Positions 45,626 through 54,772 of a stretch of DNA of 64,000 bases are shown here, one piece after another (within the stretch, counting starts at the first letter, position 1; each line of letters starts with the position of its first letter). Made by a program: the position numbers and the translations under genes. The DNA comes from QWPN01 sp044238145 (GTDB taxonomy: Bacteria > Planctomycetota > Planctomycetia > Pirellulales > UBA1268), in contig JBIIDT010000002.1 of NCBI GenBank assembly GCA_044238145.1, forward strand, positions 74,560 to 138,559, written 5' to 3'. The notes beneath the pieces were generated by a model that saw only the letters and a list, made by a program, of their open reading frames with translations, was not told the origin of the DNA and ran no database searches.

Positions 45626-46669
45626 TCAGTCGCCCGCAGCGACCAATGCCGGCCACCAGCTGCACAGGTACCACGCCCGCGGCGTCGTCAGTTCGGCGAA
45701 GGCCTCGAGCGACACCCGGCTCCCGGCCGACCCGTCGCCGCCGAGCACCTCGTCGAGGAGGCCCTTGGGCTTGGAGTACTTCACGACGCGGGCCGTCGTG
45801 GCGGTGAGGCCCGCGAGCTCCACCGCCCGGTCGACGGCATCCTCGAGGAAGCCGATGCGGTCGACCAGGCCGGCCTCCTTCGCCTGCTGCGCGGTGAAGA
45901 TCTGGCCGGTCGCGACCTTGTCGACCGCGTCGGCGTCGAGCTTGGGCCGGCCGGCGCGGACGATCTCCTTGAACCGCACGAACATGTCGTCCACGAGGGC
46001 CTTGAGGAGCCGCCGCTCGCGGTCGGCGAGTTCCGGCGTCCGGTCCTTCGTGGGGCTGAGCATCTCCTTGAGCGGGCCGCTGGCGACCGAGTCGTCGCGG
46101 ACGTCGAACCGCTTGAGCATCTTGGAGAGGTCGAAGTGGGGGATGATGACGCCGATCGACCCCGTGAGCGTGGCCGGCTCGGCGAAGATCACGTCCTCGC
46201 GGCCGCCGTTGGCCATGGCCACGTAATAGCCGCCGCTGGCCGCGATCCCGCCCATGCTCACGACCACGGGCAGATCCCGCTCGCGGGCCAGTTTCCCGAG
46301 GCGGTGGTGGATCTCGTCGCTGCCGCTCACGGTGCCGCCCGGCGAATCGACCCGGAGCACGATCGCCTTGACGGCCTCGTCCTCCGCGACGTGGTCGAGC
46401 TGGGCGCGGATGAAGCCGTCGCCCCCCATGATCGCCCCGGCCAGGGTCACGACCGCCACCTTGGCCGCGGCGGTCTTCGAGAGCGCGTGGTACTTCTCGA
46501 CCACGCGGCCGTCCCGCTGGAAGTACTGGGCGAACGCACCGGCGCTGCCGAGGGCGGCCAGCAGCGAGATGCCGGCGACCGTCCAGGCGATCCGCGTGCC
46601 CCAGCGGCCCCACGGGCTGGCGTGCTCGAGGATCACCCGGGTGGGCGGCGGCTGGCGTTCGATCTCCAT
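45626..46669 (-). CDS. sppA: Signal peptide peptidase SppA-like (S49)
   Basis: The 347-residue protein has one N-terminal membrane helix (RIAWTVAGISLLAALGSAGA) and a single S49 domain. The nucleophilic Ser is in MGGIAASGGYYVAMA, and the general-base Lys is probably the one in LKEMLSPTKDRTPE. The short form (about 350 residues) acts as an oligomer. It would degrade cleaved signal peptides or small membrane proteins. The start at 46669 was chosen because the earlier in-frame start adds non-conserved residues. It converges on the fusion gene with 21 bases between stops. Confidence 0.9.
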   Translation of the reverse strand: MEIERQPPPTRVILEHASPWGRWGTRIAWTVAGISLLAALGSAGAFAQYFQRDGRVVEKYHALSKTAAAKVAVVTLAGAIMGGDGFIRAQLDHVAEDEAVKAIVLRVDSPGGTVSGSDEIHHRLGKLARERDLPVVVSMGGIAASGGYYVAMANGGREDVIFAEPATLTGSIGVIIPHFDLSKMLKRFDVRDDSVASGPLKEMLSPTKDRTPELADRERRLLKALVDDMFVRFKEIVRAGRPKLDADAVDKVATGQIFTAQQAKEAGLVDRIGFLEDAVDRAVELAGLTATTARVVKYSKPKGLLDEVLGGDGSAGSRVSLEAFAELTTPRAWYLCSWWPALVAAGD

Positions 46670-46831
46670 CGGCTCGGTCTCCTCAAGAGGCGCAGGGGAA
46701 CGGAAACAGGCTCCCACATTCTACGGCCCGGTTGCCGCGGCTGCCGCCAGGTTGCCAGTCGGCGGCCGCGGCGGCTACCTTGGCGGGCTCCGCGAAAGTC
46801 CCCGCCCCGCTCGAGAGAGGAGCCCCGCGAC

Positions 46832-47578
46832 GTGTTCGTCTGTGTCAGCACGGAAAGCCTGCCCGAAATGCCGCTCGCCCAGGCGATGGAGCGGCTGGCG
46901 GAACTCGAGTTCACCGCGGTGGAGCTCGACGTCCACGAGCACGGGGGGCACCTGAAGCCGGCGCAGGTCGCGGCCGATCCCGAGGCGGCCATCGCCGCCT
47001 GCAGCGACCTGCAGCGGCTGCGGCCGGTGGCCGTCTCGTTCGCGGCCCCGGAGTCGCCGGAGGTCTACGACCACTTCACCGCCTGCTGCCGCCTGGCCAA
47101 GGCGCTCGGGGTGGTGACGCTCGTGGTCGAGTCGTCGGAACTGGGCACGCCCTTCAACGGCGAGATCGAGCGGCTGCGGAAGCTGGTGGCCATCGCCTCC
47201 GGCCTGGGCGTGGTCGTGGGCGTGAAGACCGAGGCCGGGCGGATGACGCAGGATGCCGAGACGACGGCGTCGCTGTGCCGCAACGTCCCCGGGCTCGGGG
47301 TGACGCTCGACCCCAGCCACTTCATCTTCGGCCACAAGAAGCCGGCCGCGTGGGAGCCGATCCTCAAGTACATCTGCCACGTGCACCTGCGGGACACGAA
47401 GCCCGACGCCTTCCAGGTGCGGATTGGCCAGGGCAACGTCGAGTACGGCAAGCTCGTCGCCCAGCTCGGCCGGGTGGGCTACAAGCGCGGCCTGTGTGCC
47501 CACCTGCCGCCGCTCGAGGGCGTGGACCAGGTGGCCGAGCTGCGCAAGATGCGGCTCTTGCTGGAAAGCCTGCTGTGA
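46832..47578 (+). CDS. Sugar phosphate isomerase/epimerase-like TIM barrel (cytoplasmic)
   Basis: The 248-residue protein starts at a GTG preceded by GAGAGAGGAG (46813-46822). It has the AP endonuclease 2 TIM-barrel pattern: ELEFTAVELDVHEHGGHL, VTLDPSHFIFGHKKP with a likely metal-binding Asp/His pair, and ICHVHLRDTKPDAFQVRIG ending GNVEYGKLVAQL, typical for the family. Unlike the gene at 9761 it has no signal sequence. Substrate unknown. Confidence 0.87.
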   Translation: MFVCVSTESLPEMPLAQAMERLAELEFTAVELDVHEHGGHLKPAQVAADPEAAIAACSDLQRLRPVAVSFAAPESPEVYDHFTACCRLAKALGVVTLVVESSELGTPFNGEIERLRKLVAIASGLGVVVGVKTEAGRMTQDAETTASLCRNVPGLGVTLDPSHFIFGHKKPAAWEPILKYICHVHLRDTKPDAFQVRIGQGNVEYGKLVAQLGRVGYKRGLCAHLPPLEGVDQVAELRKMRLLLESLL

Positions 47579-47594
47579 GCGGCCCGCGGGCCGC

Positions 47595-49784
47595 TCAGCG
47601 GAGCGTCGTGCCGGAGGCCTCGGCCCGGCTGGCCATCTCGGCGTAGGTCTTCGACTGCTCCTCGTCCCCCTCCTCGGCGTACATCGTCGAGAGGTTCCCG
47701 TAGGCGACGGCCAGCGACCGCTCCTCGATCTGGCTCTTGTCCACGGCCGTGACCATCAGGTCGACGCCCCGGCGGCTCAGGGCCAGGGCGTCCTCGCGGC
47801 GGTCGACCTGCCAGTAGGAGATCGCCATGCTCACGTACGACTCGCCGAGCCGGCCGAGTTCGCCGGCGAAGGCGCCGTCGTCGTTCCACAGCGGCACGGT
47901 CCGGTCGAACCAGGTGACCGCGGTGGCGTGATCACCCCGCTGCAGGCTGTGCATGATCCCGATGCGAAACATCAGGTCGCCCATCCTCTTCCGCTCGGCG
48001 GCGGTGAGCTCCCGCTGCTCGGCGCCCCGCTCCAGGTAGGCGGCCGTGAGCGTGGCGTTGTCGAGCAGGTCGGCCGTGTCGCCCCGCTTCTGGGCCGCGG
48101 CGAGCGCGTCGGCGAGCCCCTGCCCCACCTGCCAGTCGATCTGCCGGCGGCGCCACGGATCGGCGACCGTGTCGCCCATCCGCTCGCGGAGTTCGAGCAT
48201 CCGCTTCACCCACGGCAGCGGCTCCACCGAGTCCGCGGAGCCGGCCGAGGCGGCCAGGGCACCGGAGCAGAGTTGCAGTTCGAGCACCTGCCGTTCTGCG
48301 GCCGGGCCCTTGAACTCGTCGACGAGCGCCTCGCTGCGGGCGATCCACTTGGGGATCACGCGTCCCTGTTGCTGCCACGTGCCGCGGGCGATCGCCTGGG
48401 CCGTTCCGAGGTGGGCGTCGAGCATCACCTCGCGGGCGGCCGCCTGCACGGCCGGAGACTTCTTCGCGAGCAGCGGCGACGCCCGGCGGATCGCCTCGGC
48501 GAAGTGCTTGACGGCCGCCTGGTGGTCGGGCTTGTCGCCGGCGAGCGCGGCCCGGCCGAGGAGTCGCTCGACCTGGGCCGTCACCAGCGGCGCGGAGTTC
48601 TCGCGGGCCGCGAGCGGCTCGAGGATGGCCCGGGCTTCGGCGGGGCGGTCGAGGGCCAAGAGGGCGCCGGCGTGCTTGAGCTGTGTCCAGGCGTCGGCCG
48701 GGTCGAGGGCCGTGGCCTTCTCCGCGAGCGCGAGAGCCTGCGTCCACTTGCCCTGCTCGCTGGTCATGCCCAGGAGCAGCCGGTGCGCGCGCACGTGGCG
48801 CGGATCGATGCGGATGGCGTACTGTAGGTCGGCGGCCGCATAGGCCGAGCACGTGCCGATCTCCCCCTCGGCCCGGAGTACGAACGACTCGGCGTCGAGC
48901 GGCTCGAGCATGATCGCGGCCGCGACCTGCGTGCCGGGCTTGAGGCTGAGGATCACGCCCCGCTCCGGATAGACGGTGCCGATGGCGACTCCCTGGTCGT
49001 CGAAGATCGTGACGGTGCGGACGTCGCCGATCTCGAGTTGCCGCGCCAGGTCGGCCACGGGCACCGGCTCGGCGAGCTTGACGAGGATCGCCGCCACGGT
49101 GTCGTTCTCGAGCGTCACTTCGACCCGCTCGAAGGGCTCGATCTTCCAGGCGAGGCCGGCCTGGGCGTCGGCGGGATCGATGGGCTCGCCATCGCCCCAG
49201 GCGGCGAGCAGTTCCGCCCGCCGGGTCTTGCCGGGATGCACGCCGCGGAAGCTCGCGGGGTCGATCGACAGGGTCGGCATCTCGTCGGGCGTCGCGGCGA
49301 CCGGAGCGGTGACCTGCGGGGCCGGCTCGGTGGCCGCGGGCTGCGGTTCCTCCGCCGGCGCGGCGGGCTCTTCGGCCGGCTTGGCGGTGAGCGACCCGGG
49401 CTTGGGAAGCTGGGCCACGCGTTCGCCGATCCAGCGCTTGAGAACGCTCGTTTCGGGTCCGAGCGGCGCCCGCGACGGCACCGTGCCGGTGGCATTGGTC
49501 GAGGTGCCCGGCGGGCCGGAGGCGGCGGCCACCGGCACGAGGTCGGTCCAGGCCGCCCGGCCGCGGTCGCCGGTGCCGACCGCCGGCGTCACGGCCGCGG
49601 TTTCGGCAGCAGTTTCGGCCGCGGTCACGGGAGCCGTGGCGGTGTCCGCCGGCTGGTCGCCGTAGGATTCGATCCAGCCGGGCAGCCGCATCAGCGTCCG
49701 CGGTGGTTCAGCCGCGATCGCCAGGGACGATCCGGCGGCGAGCAGGAGGGCGAGCATTCCCGGCAACCACGGATACCGCAGCAT
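47595..49784 (-). CDS. Large exported TPR protein
   Basis: The 729-residue protein begins with a signal peptide (YPWLPGMLALLLAAGSSLAIAA). Then comes a Pro/Ala/Thr-rich region of about 160 residues, a middle domain of beta character (SIDPASFRGVHPGKTRRAEL, VTIFDDQGVAIGTVYPERGV), and TPR helices in the C-terminal half: LLLGMTSEQGKWTQALALAE, AWTQLKHAGALLALDRPAEA, and FRIGIMHSLQRGDHATAVTW. It is probably a periplasmic scaffold; I do not recognise a named family. The ATG at 49784 or the GTG at 49790 could be the start. It diverges from the hemY/hemG-like gene. Confidence 0.75.
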   Translation of the reverse strand: MLRYPWLPGMLALLLAAGSSLAIAAEPPRTLMRLPGWIESYGDQPADTATAPVTAAETAAETAAVTPAVGTGDRGRAAWTDLVPVAAASGPPGTSTNATGTVPSRAPLGPETSVLKRWIGERVAQLPKPGSLTAKPAEEPAAPAEEPQPAATEPAPQVTAPVAATPDEMPTLSIDPASFRGVHPGKTRRAELLAAWGDGEPIDPADAQAGLAWKIEPFERVEVTLENDTVAAILVKLAEPVPVADLARQLEIGDVRTVTIFDDQGVAIGTVYPERGVILSLKPGTQVAAAIMLEPLDAESFVLRAEGEIGTCSAYAAADLQYAIRIDPRHVRAHRLLLGMTSEQGKWTQALALAEKATALDPADAWTQLKHAGALLALDRPAEARAILEPLAARENSAPLVTAQVERLLGRAALAGDKPDHQAAVKHFAEAIRRASPLLAKKSPAVQAAAREVMLDAHLGTAQAIARGTWQQQGRVIPKWIARSEALVDEFKGPAAERQVLELQLCSGALAASAGSADSVEPLPWVKRMLELRERMGDTVADPWRRRQIDWQVGQGLADALAAAQKRGDTADLLDNATLTAAYLERGAEQRELTAAERKRMGDLMFRIGIMHSLQRGDHATAVTWFDRTVPLWNDDGAFAGELGRLGESYVSMAISYWQVDRREDALALSRRGVDLMVTAVDKSQIEERSLAVAYGNLSTMYAEEGDEEQSKTYAEMASRAEASGTTLR

Positions 49785-50015
49785 GGCCACGACGAGTTCT
49801 CCTTGACGACACGACGGGTTTCCGGACCCGATCGGGGGAGGACGGTAGGCTTCGCCCGGCCACCAGTCCAGACCAGCCTGCCGCCGAACCTGGCGCCGCC
49901 GCCGGCCGCCCAGCCTGCCCACTTTCGCGTCGCCCGGCCGGAGCCGGGGGTAGACTTCGTTCCTGCGGACCCGGCCTGCGGCCACGGGGCCGAAACGGTC
50001 GTGGAGCTTCCCTCG

Positions 50016-51428
50016 ATGCAGCACGTGGTCGTGATCGGCGGCGGCCTGGCCGGCCTCGCGGCCGCCGAGGCGGTCGTCGCGGTGGCGCCGGGTTGCGGCG
50101 TCTCGATCCTCGAGGCCACCGGCCGCCCCGGCGGCGTCATCGCGACCGTCCACCGCGACGGCTGGCTCGTGGAGCGGTCGGCCGACAACTTCCTCGCGGT
50201 GCGTCCGGAGGGCGTCGCGCTCGTCGACCGGCTCGGCCTGACCGCCGCGCTCATGGGCGTCGACCCTCGCGTCCGCCGGGCCCTCGTCTGGCACGACGGG
50301 CGGGCCGTGCCCGCGCCTGCCGGTTTCCGACTCCTGGCACCGGGGCGGATCGGCGGCATCGTCGCCACGCCGCTGCTCTCGCCGGCCGGCCGCCTTCGCG
50401 TCCTCGCCGAGCGATGGCTGCCGCCGGGGCCGCCGGTCGCCGACGAGTCACTCGCGCGGTTCGCCACGCGGCGGCTGGGCCGCGAAGCCTTCGAACAACT
50501 CGTGCAGCCGCTGGCGGCCGGGATCTGGACGGCCGACCCGGAGCGGCTGAGCATGGCCGCTGCCTGCCCGGAGTTCTTCGCCATGGAGCGGACGCACGGC
50601 AGCCTGTGGGCCGGCGAGCGGGCGCGGCTCCGCGCGGCCGGCGGCGGCGGCCAGGCGGCCGGCGCGCGGTACGGGCAGTTCGTCACGCTCGCCGGCGGGA
50701 TGGAGGAACTGCCGCGGCGGTTTGCGGCCGTCCTCGCCGAGCGCGGCGTGGCGTTCGTGACGGCCGCCGCCGCCGGGCTGGCGCGCACGGCGGACGGCCG
50801 ATGGCGGATTTCGCTCTCCGGAGGTAGTCAGCCGATCGCAGCGGACGGCGTCGTGGTGGCGGTGCCGGCGGGGGTGGCGGCTCGGCTCGTGGCGGACGTC
50901 GACGCCGCGCTGGCGGGCGATCTCGCGGCGATCGAGTACGCCGGCTCGGCCGTCGTGTCGCTGGGCTTTCCCCGCGACCGCGTGGCGCATCCGCTCGATG
51001 CCGCGGGCATGGTCGTGCCGGCGACCGCGGGCCGCCGGGCGCTGGCCATCAGCTTCGCGAGCGCGAAGTTTCCCGGCCGGGCGCCGGCGGGCTGTGCGTT
51101 GGTGCGGGTGTTCCTCGGCGGGGCGCTCGACCCTCGGACGGCGCGGCTCCCGGATGGCGACCTGGAGACGGTCGCCCGCGAGGAGGCGGCCGCCTTGATC
51201 GGTGCCCACGGCCAGCCGCTGCTCGTGCAGGTGGACCGCTGGGAGGGGGCGATGCCGCAATACCACGTCGGCCACCTCGACCGCGTGGCCCGCATCGAGC
51301 GGGCGGCCGCCGCCGTCGGCGGGTTCGCCCTCGCGGGAGCCGCGTACCGGGGCGTGGGCATCCCGCAGGTGATCGCATCCGGAGCCGAGGCCGGCGCCCG
51401 CGTCGTCGCGATCCGGCCCGGAGTCTGA
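50016..51428 (+). CDS. hemY: Protoporphyrinogen oxidase (FAD-dependent)
   Basis: The 470-residue oxidase would convert protoporphyrinogen IX to protoporphyrin IX in haem synthesis. The FAD-binding GGGLAGLAAAEAV and the dinucleotide-fold Glu in ILEATGRPGGVIAT are at the N-terminus; the C-terminal FAD contact YRGVGIPQVIASG closes the fold. The ATG at 50016 has GGAG nine bases upstream. Its length fits the oxygen-dependent HemY-type enzymes, not flavodoxin-like HemG. Confidence 0.9.
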   Translation: MQHVVVIGGGLAGLAAAEAVVAVAPGCGVSILEATGRPGGVIATVHRDGWLVERSADNFLAVRPEGVALVDRLGLTAALMGVDPRVRRALVWHDGRAVPAPAGFRLLAPGRIGGIVATPLLSPAGRLRVLAERWLPPGPPVADESLARFATRRLGREAFEQLVQPLAAGIWTADPERLSMAAACPEFFAMERTHGSLWAGERARLRAAGGGGQAAGARYGQFVTLAGGMEELPRRFAAVLAERGVAFVTAAAAGLARTADGRWRISLSGGSQPIAADGVVVAVPAGVAARLVADVDAALAGDLAAIEYAGSAVVSLGFPRDRVAHPLDAAGMVVPATAGRRALAISFASAKFPGRAPAGCALVRVFLGGALDPRTARLPDGDLETVAREEAAALIGAHGQPLLVQVDRWEGAMPQYHVGHLDRVARIERAAAAVGGFALAGAAYRGVGIPQVIASGAEAGARVVAIRPGV

Positions 51429-51453
51429 CGGCCGCCGCCGCCCCGTCCGGAAA

Positions 51454-51693
51454 CTACTTCTTCTTGGCGGTCTCGGCCGGCTTGGCGGCCGCGCCCTCGG
51501 CCCCGTCTTCCTTGGCCTTCTTCTTTTTCTTCATCGCCATCTTCTGGACGCGGACCTTCGGCAGGCCGAGGGGGCTGCGACCCTCCGTCCACCGCTCCTG
51601 CTCCTTCAGTCGGGCGATCCGCTCGGCGCGGCTGAGCACGCCCCGCGCGCTCGAGGCACCCTTTCGCACCCGCAGGCTCTTGTCCATCGTCAT
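51454..51693 (-). CDS. Small basic protein of the PVC group
   Basis: The 79-residue protein starts at 51693 with MTMDKSLRVRKGASSARG, followed by VLSRAERIARLKEQERW and GLPKVRVQK. This matches a short conserved family found in Planctomycetes, Verrucomicrobia and Chlamydiae whose role is unknown but which looks like a ribosome- or nucleic-acid-associated protein. Here it ends in a lysine-rich tail with a run of Lys and Ala. The longer in-frame start at 51786 adds unrelated sequence. Confidence 0.85.
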   Translation of the reverse strand: MTMDKSLRVRKGASSARGVLSRAERIARLKEQERWTEGRSPLGLPKVRVQKMAMKKKKKAKEDGAEGAAAKPAETAKKK

Positions 51694-51831
51694 GGCAGAC
51701 TGTCCCTCCGATCGTGGCGATCCGGGCCGCGGCGGGAAGGCCGAACCCGGGACGAGGAGACTACGCGTGACGCGGCCTCGGTTCAAGGGCGGGCCGCAGG
51801 CGGCGGGCCCGGCGGATCGTGAGGCGGATCG

Positions 51832-52692
51832 TCAGGCCACACCCCCCGGCAGTTTGGCGATCATGCCCAGGAACCGTTGCATGGTCGGGGGCCGCTTCTC
51901 GGGATCGGCCGCGAGGCAGGCCGAGATCGCCGCCGCCAGCGGTTCGGGGATCTCCGGCCAGTGCAGGCGAATGTCCTCGGGCGGCTGGTCGTGGGCCATC
52001 GCGGCGGCGCCGCTGGTGCCCCGCGGCCAGGGCGAGTGGCAGGTGCAGATCTCGTAGGCCGTGACGCCGAACGAAAAGATGTCGAGTCGCTTGTCGGCCT
52101 GCCGCCGCCGGACCACCTCCGGGGCCATGTAGTTGGGAGTACCGATGCGGTTGCCCGGCTGGAGGAAGACCGGCTTGTCGGGAACGGTGAGGCCGAAGTC
52201 GAAGAGCACGAGCCGGCCGTCCGGCCGGAGCATGAAGTTCCGCGGGCAGATGTCGCGATGCACGAAGCCGGCGTCGTGCACGGCGGCGATCGCCTGTGCC
52301 GCCTGGCGGACCAGGTCGATCCGCCGGGCCGGCGGCAGCGGCTGCTTCGCCGCGAGCACGGCGTGCAGCAGCGTGCCCTCGATGAACTCCGTGACCACGA
52401 ACGGCTCGCCGGCGGTCGACTCGCCCCACTCCACCGTGCGGACGATGTTCGGGCCGCTGATCTTCGCGCCGATCTCCCCCTCGCTCGGCTTGCCCAGCCC
52501 CTTGTACCGCGATTCCACCGGCGCCGCCTTTGCCTGGTCCACGATCTTCAGGCCGAGGATCTCGCCGGTGCGAATGTCCCTCACCTTGTAGAAGGTGGAC
52601 ATCGTGCCGGAATGGCTCTCCCGCAGCCGCTCGAATCGCTTCCAGAGATCGACCCGCGAGGAGCCGCCGAACAGGCCGGACAGAAAACCCAT
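51832..52692 (-). CDS. Serine/threonine protein kinase-like protein
   Basis: The 286-residue protein has a kinase domain. The probable ATP-site Lys is in GLKIVD, the hinge follows VVTEFIEGTLL, the catalytic loop is HRDICPRN (Arg replaces the usual Lys two residues before Asn), the metal-binding motif is LVLFDFGL, and the activation segment ends in GTPNYMAPEV. There is no transmembrane helix or extra sensor domain, unlike most planctomycete PknB-type kinases. The N-terminal 30 residues before the domain are short and glycine-rich. A partner phosphatase or substrate is not adjacent. Confidence 0.88.
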   Translation of the reverse strand: MGFLSGLFGGSSRVDLWKRFERLRESHSGTMSTFYKVRDIRTGEILGLKIVDQAKAAPVESRYKGLGKPSEGEIGAKISGPNIVRTVEWGESTAGEPFVVTEFIEGTLLHAVLAAKQPLPPARRIDLVRQAAQAIAAVHDAGFVHRDICPRNFMLRPDGRLVLFDFGLTVPDKPVFLQPGNRIGTPNYMAPEVVRRRQADKRLDIFSFGVTAYEICTCHSPWPRGTSGAAAMAHDQPPEDIRLHWPEIPEPLAAAISACLAADPEKRPPTMQRFLGMIAKLPGGVA

Positions 52693-52777
52693 GCTCACCC
52701 CGCGCACCCGGATGCGGGCCGCCACGACGGGCCCGTGGGAATAAGATACCGCGCTGTCCGGCCGCAGCCGATACCCG

Positions 52778-53599
52778 TCAGGCCTCGAAGAGCACGGGGT
52801 TCAGCGGGTCGTCCATCACGTCCCCGACCCGGGTCGACGGGGTCCATGCCTCGTGGTCGCTCCGCTGGTTGGCGTTTCGCGGCTCCGCCAGTCGCATGTC
52901 GATGTCCATGTAGATCACGGTATGCACCTTGCGGGGCCGGTCGGACGTGTTCGGTCCCGCCCGGTGCAGCGTCCAGCCGAGGTGAAAGGAGACGTCCCCC
53001 GTGGCGTACGGTTCCGCCACCTCGGCGAGCCCGTGCTCCCGCAGGGCCTCGCGGATCAACCGCTCCGACTCGTCGGAGATCTCGAGGTCGCGGCCAATTT
53101 TCTTGAGGTGGCTGCCGGGGGCGAACGACAGCGGGCCGAGTTCCTGCGGCACCGCCTGCAGCGGGATCCAGGCCGTGACGCACAGCCCGCTGGCCATCGG
53201 CCAGTACTGCTGGTCGGCGTGCCACGGCGTGAAGCCGCCCCCCGGCTCCTTGTACAGGGCCTGGTCGTGCCACATCCGCACGCCCCGCGTGCCGAGCAGG
53301 CCGGCGGCGATGCCCGCGAGGCGGCGGGAGAAGCTGAGCCGCTTCGCCTCCGCGCTCATCGTCCACAGGTTGCCGACCTGGATGAACGCCTTGCCGTAGG
53401 TGTCGCGCCGCTCGAGCGGCACGTCGGCCACGGGGTTGTGCTCCATCGTCAGCCGCGTGATCTCACGGTCGAACTCGGCGAGCGTGGGTCCGTCGAAGAC
53501 GCCGGGCAGCTTGACGAAGCCGTCCTCGCGGAAGCGGGTCTTCTGGGCGTCGGTGAGCGGATAGGGGGCGTCGAGCGGCGACGAGGCGGTGGCGGCCAT
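52778..53599 (-). CDS. Phytanoyl-CoA dioxygenase family protein
   Basis: The 273-residue Fe(II)/2-oxoglutarate oxygenase has an HxD pair in TPWHADQQYW, a distal His in FHLGWTLHRAGPN and nearby Arg for 2-oxoglutarate binding (SDRPRKVHTVIYM). The N-terminal FREDGFVKLPGVF is the standard opening. The family hydroxylates lipids, sugars or natural products; the substrate is not evident here. It diverges from the AraC-type regulator at 53735 with 135 bases between starts, suggesting regulation by that protein. Confidence 0.88.
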   Translation of the reverse strand: MAATASSPLDAPYPLTDAQKTRFREDGFVKLPGVFDGPTLAEFDREITRLTMEHNPVADVPLERRDTYGKAFIQVGNLWTMSAEAKRLSFSRRLAGIAAGLLGTRGVRMWHDQALYKEPGGGFTPWHADQQYWPMASGLCVTAWIPLQAVPQELGPLSFAPGSHLKKIGRDLEISDESERLIREALREHGLAEVAEPYATGDVSFHLGWTLHRAGPNTSDRPRKVHTVIYMDIDMRLAEPRNANQRSDHEAWTPSTRVGDVMDDPLNPVLFEA

Positions 53600-53734
53600 G
53601 GGCGGTCTCCCGGGAAAACGGCTGATGGGCGGAGGATACGGACCGGCGGCCGGCGGCGTCCCCGCCGCGATCGGCGCCGACTGGTACGATTTTGACGCGG
53701 CCACGGCGCCGCGGCGTCCCGCGAGCGACAGGCC

Positions 53735-54595
53735 ATGCTTCCCGATCTGGAACACGTCGAGCCGGCGGCCGGCCGCTCCTTCACCTGGGAGGCCTTCGAC
53801 CTTCCGTCGTTCCCGTATCGCTGGCACTTTCACGCCGCCTACGAATTGACGCTCATCACGGCCGGTCAGGGCCGCCGCTTCGTGGGCGACTCGATCGAGT
53901 GGTTCGAGCCGGGCGACCTCGTGCTCCTCGGCCCCCACCTGCCACACACCTGGCACTCCGAGGCCGGCCGCGGGAGCAGGAGCCGGGCCGTCGTGATCCG
54001 CTTCGAGGAGGACTTCCTGGGAAGCGAGTTCTTCGGCCGGGGCGAACTGGCCCGGATCCGCGGCCTGCTGGAGAGATCCCGGCGGGGGCTGGCGTTCGGC
54101 GGTGCGCCGGCGGAGGCCGTCGCCGCGGCCGTCGTCGGCGGCTGCGACGCACAGCCCTTCTCCCAGGTCATGGCCCTCCTCGACATGCTCCAAGCGCTCG
54201 CGACCCGTGGCCGCGGCCGCGAGCTGTCGGGCCCGGCCTACGCCGCCACGGCCCGGGCGGCGGACGCGCGGCGGATCGACCGGGTCTGCCGCCACGTCGT
54301 GCAGCAGTTCGCCCGGCCGCTGCGGCTCGGCGACGTGGCGGCGATCGCCGGCCTGTCGCCGGAGGGTTTCAGCCGGTTCTTCCACCGCATGACCGGCCGC
54401 ACGTTCGTGGCCTGGGTGCACGAGGTGCGGATCGGCCATGCGTGCCGGCTCCTGATCACGACCGAGCGGCCGGTGCTCGACATCGCCATGGCCGCGGGCT
54501 TCGAGAATCTCTCGAACTTCAACCGCGTCTTCCGCCGCCTCCGCGGCTGCACGCCCCGCGCGTTCCGCCGCCGCCTGGCAGCCGACCGCGGCTGA
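53735..54595 (+). CDS. AraC family transcriptional regulator
   Basis: The 286-residue regulator has an N-terminal cupin (RWHFHAAYELTLITAGQGRR, then FEPGDLVLLGPHLPHTWHS) for an effector, and two C-terminal helix-turn-helix motifs: LRLGDVAAIAGLSPEGFSRF and PVLDIAMAAGFENLSNFNRV, ending in the typical CTPRAFRR. It is divergent from the dioxygenase gene. The type resembles sugar- or aromatic-sensing AraC proteins. Confidence 0.9.
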   Translation: MLPDLEHVEPAAGRSFTWEAFDLPSFPYRWHFHAAYELTLITAGQGRRFVGDSIEWFEPGDLVLLGPHLPHTWHSEAGRGSRSRAVVIRFEEDFLGSEFFGRGELARIRGLLERSRRGLAFGGAPAEAVAAAVVGGCDAQPFSQVMALLDMLQALATRGRGRELSGPAYAATARAADARRIDRVCRHVVQQFARPLRLGDVAAIAGLSPEGFSRFFHRMTGRTFVAWVHEVRIGHACRLLITTERPVLDIAMAAGFENLSNFNRVFRRLRGCTPRAFRRRLAADRG

Positions 54596-54601
54596 CCGAC
54601 T

Positions 54602-54772
54602 TCAGCCCTTCTTCAGCGCGGCGAGTTCGGCGTGGGCGGCCGCCAGCTCCTTCTCGAGCCGCGGCACCTCGGCCGGATCATCGGGCTGCTTCTTCGCCCC
54701 CGCCAGCAGCTGCTGCAGCTTCGCGATCTTCTGCTGCAGGACTTCCATCCGCTTCTTTTCCTTCTTGTCCAT
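54602..54772 (-). CDS. Small coiled-coil protein
   Basis: The 56-residue protein is highly charged with a heptad-like pattern (MEVLQQKIAKLQQLLAG, LEKELAAAHAELAALKKG), predicted to be a two-helix coiled coil interrupted by a Pro/Asp turn. Its first 95 bases overlap the 3' end of the membrane protein gene in another frame. I recognise no named family. Confidence 0.55.
   Translation of the reverse strand: MDKKEKKRMEVLQQKIAKLQQLLAGAKKQPDDPAEVPRLEKELAAAHAELAALKKG

Noticed and set aside
49785..50015. A possible Rex or other operator between the TPR gene and hemY.
   Set aside because: No convincing palindrome or promoter hexamers could be identified by eye in this GC-rich stretch.
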